DNA of 64,000 bases from Argopecten irradians (lineage: Eukaryota; Mollusca; Bivalvia; Pectinida; Pectinidae), in contig NC_091134.1 of NCBI RefSeq assembly GCF_041381155.1, forward strand, positions 30,819,540-30,883,539, read 5' to 3'. Each line of letters opens with the position of its first letter. The first letter of the stretch is position 1. A program made the translations under genes and the position numbers. A model generated the notes under the pieces. It had not been told where the DNA came from and searched no databases. It saw only the letters and a program-made list of their open reading frames with translations. Of the stretch, positions 62,732-64,000 are shown piece by piece.

Positions 62732-64000
62732 TAGCCCACCATCATCAGACGGTGGGCTATTCAAATCGCCCTGCGTCCGTAGTCCGTCGTCAGTCGTCCG
62801 TCCGTAAACAATGCTTGTTATCACTATTTCTTAAAAACTGCTGCAGGAATTTTGTTCAAACTTCACATGGAGGGTCCCCTTGGTCCGTATTTGTGCCATA
62901 CAGATTTTGAGGCTGATCGGAAAAACAAGATGGCCGCCAGACAGCCATCTTTGATTTTAGCAGTTGAAGTTTGTTATCGATATTTCTTGAGAACTACTGA
63001 AGGGATTTTGTTCAAACTTCACATGGAGGTTACCCTTGGTCCCTAGTTGTGCCATACAGATTTTGAGGCTGATCGGAAAAACAAGATGGCCGCCAGGCAG
63101 CCATCTTTGATTTTGGCAGTTGAAGTTTGTTATCGATATTTCTTGAGAACTACTGAAGGGATTTTGTTCAAACTTCACATGGAGGTTACCCTTGGTCCCT
63201 AGTTGTGCCATACAGATTTTGAGGCTGATCGGAAAAACCAGATGGCCGCCAGGCAGCCATCTTTGATTTTGGCAGTTGAAGTTTGTTATCGATATTTCTT
63301 GAGAACTACTGAAGGGATTTTGTTCAAACTTCACATGGAGGTTACCCTTGGTCCCTAGTTGTGCCATACAGATTTTGAGGCTGATCGGAAAAACAAGATG
63401 GCCGCCAGGCAGCCATCTTTGGTTTTGGTAGTTAAAGTTTGTTATCGATATTTCTTGAGAACTACAGTAGGGATTTTGTTCAAAATTCACATGGAGGTTA
63501 CCCTTGGTCCCTATTTGTGCCATACAGATTTTGAGGGTGATCGGAAAAACAAGATGGCGGCCAGGCAGCCATCTTTGATTTTGGCAGTTGAAGTTTGTCA
63601 TTGATATTTCTTGAGAACTACTGAAGGAATTTTATTCAAACTTCACATGGAGGTTACCCTTGGTCCCTATTTGTGCCATACAGATTTTGAGGCTGATAGG
63701 AAAAACAAGATGGCCGCCAGGCGGCCATCTTGGATTTTGATAGTTAAGGTTTGATATCCCCATTTCTCATAAAGTGCTGAAGGGATCTTTCTCAAATTTA
63801 ATATGTAGGTTCCCCTAGGGCCCTTGTTGTGCATATTGCATTTTTGGACAAAACGATGAACAAGATGGCCGCCAGGCCGCCATCTTGGATTTTGATGGTT
63901 AAAGTTTGTTATGGCTATTTCTCAGATTGTAATGAAGGGATCTGTCTCAAATTTGATATGTAGGTTCCCCTAGGGCCCTAGTTGTGTATATTGCATTTTG
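62732..64000 (+). repeat. Hairpin-headed element with a 156-bp tandem core, runs off the window
   Basis: The head TTTTTAGCCCACCATCATCA + GACGGTGGGCT forms a hairpin (AGCCCACC / GGTGGGCT), followed by a GTCCGT-rich tract. TTGTGCCATACAG-type marks then fall at 62891, 63047, 63203, 63359, 63515, 63671, 63827 and 63982, a step of 156 bp. The first six units are alike; the last two are diverged. Each unit holds a palindrome AAGATGGC...GCCATCTT. Because 156 is a multiple of 3, a 214-codon minus-strand frame (63601-62957) stays open; it is not a gene. The layout resembles the 'pearl'/Helitron-like elements described in bivalves. Confidence 0.9.

Noticed and set aside
62957..63601. 214-codon minus-strand frame with a 52-residue repeat
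   Set aside because: The 156-bp tandem period keeps one frame open; the repeat is a known type of non-coding element.

Overview
The window is animal nuclear DNA: AT-rich, intron-dense and full of transposon debris. The repeats resemble ones I know from bivalve molluscs: GGTCACCTGA-ended elements, a tRNA-derived SINE with a 'GGAAAGCCGGAGTACCCGGAG' type body, and a hairpin-headed element with a 156-bp tandem core. A lophotrochozoan, most likely a bivalve, is my best guess. No species can be named from the sequence. I see no prokaryotic or viral gene and no CRISPR array.

Five protein-coding genes can be read through splice sites. (1) SINHCAF/FAM60A, minus strand, first coding exon at 3541-3768; the rest lies left of the window. 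(2) A PP6 regulatory subunit (SAPS family, PPP6R), plus strand, 7809-28086, 25 coding exons, 975 codons, apparently complete. (3) POLR2F/RPB6, plus strand, 35309-40291, 5 exons, 125 codons. (4) CUL5, minus strand, 61225-47097, 18 coding exons, 778 codons. (5) A probable VBP1/prefoldin subunit 3 first exon, plus strand, 61337-61402, running off the right edge. Two head-to-head pairs appear: SINHCAF/PPP6R around a TCTCGCGAGA promoter motif near 5.1 kb, and CUL5/VBP1 with only 111 bp between start codons. These are housekeeping functions (chromatin repression, phosphatase targeting, transcription, ubiquitin ligation, chaperone) and do not form one pathway.

Much of the rest is repeats, mostly in introns and in the 40.8-47 kb intergenic stretch. 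PPP6R introns hold a TA-flanked element inside a 142-bp tandem repeat (10.0-11.6 kb), a hAT-like element (15.7-16.7 kb), a 60-bp minisatellite (17.8-18.4 kb), another hAT-like element (21.5-22.4 kb), a 30-bp TG-rich minisatellite ending just before a splice acceptor (22.6-24.0 kb), and a broken mariner nested in a hAT-like element with a perfect 8-bp target duplication (24.3-26.6 kb). POLR2F intron 1 holds a nested stack (35.9-37.25 kb). CUL5 introns hold GGTCACCTGA-family elements, one split by another transposon, and a 1.59-kb element whose ends carry TGACGTCA and ATGGCG motifs. The right edge is a tandem-core element.

Several long open frames at 17.7-18.6, 22.5-24.0 and 62.9-63.6 kb exist only because repeat periods (60, 30, 156 bp) are multiples of three. 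They are not genes. I found no previously undescribed multi-gene system. The most interesting content is the nested transposon architecture, the promoter pairs and the repeat-splice-site contacts.
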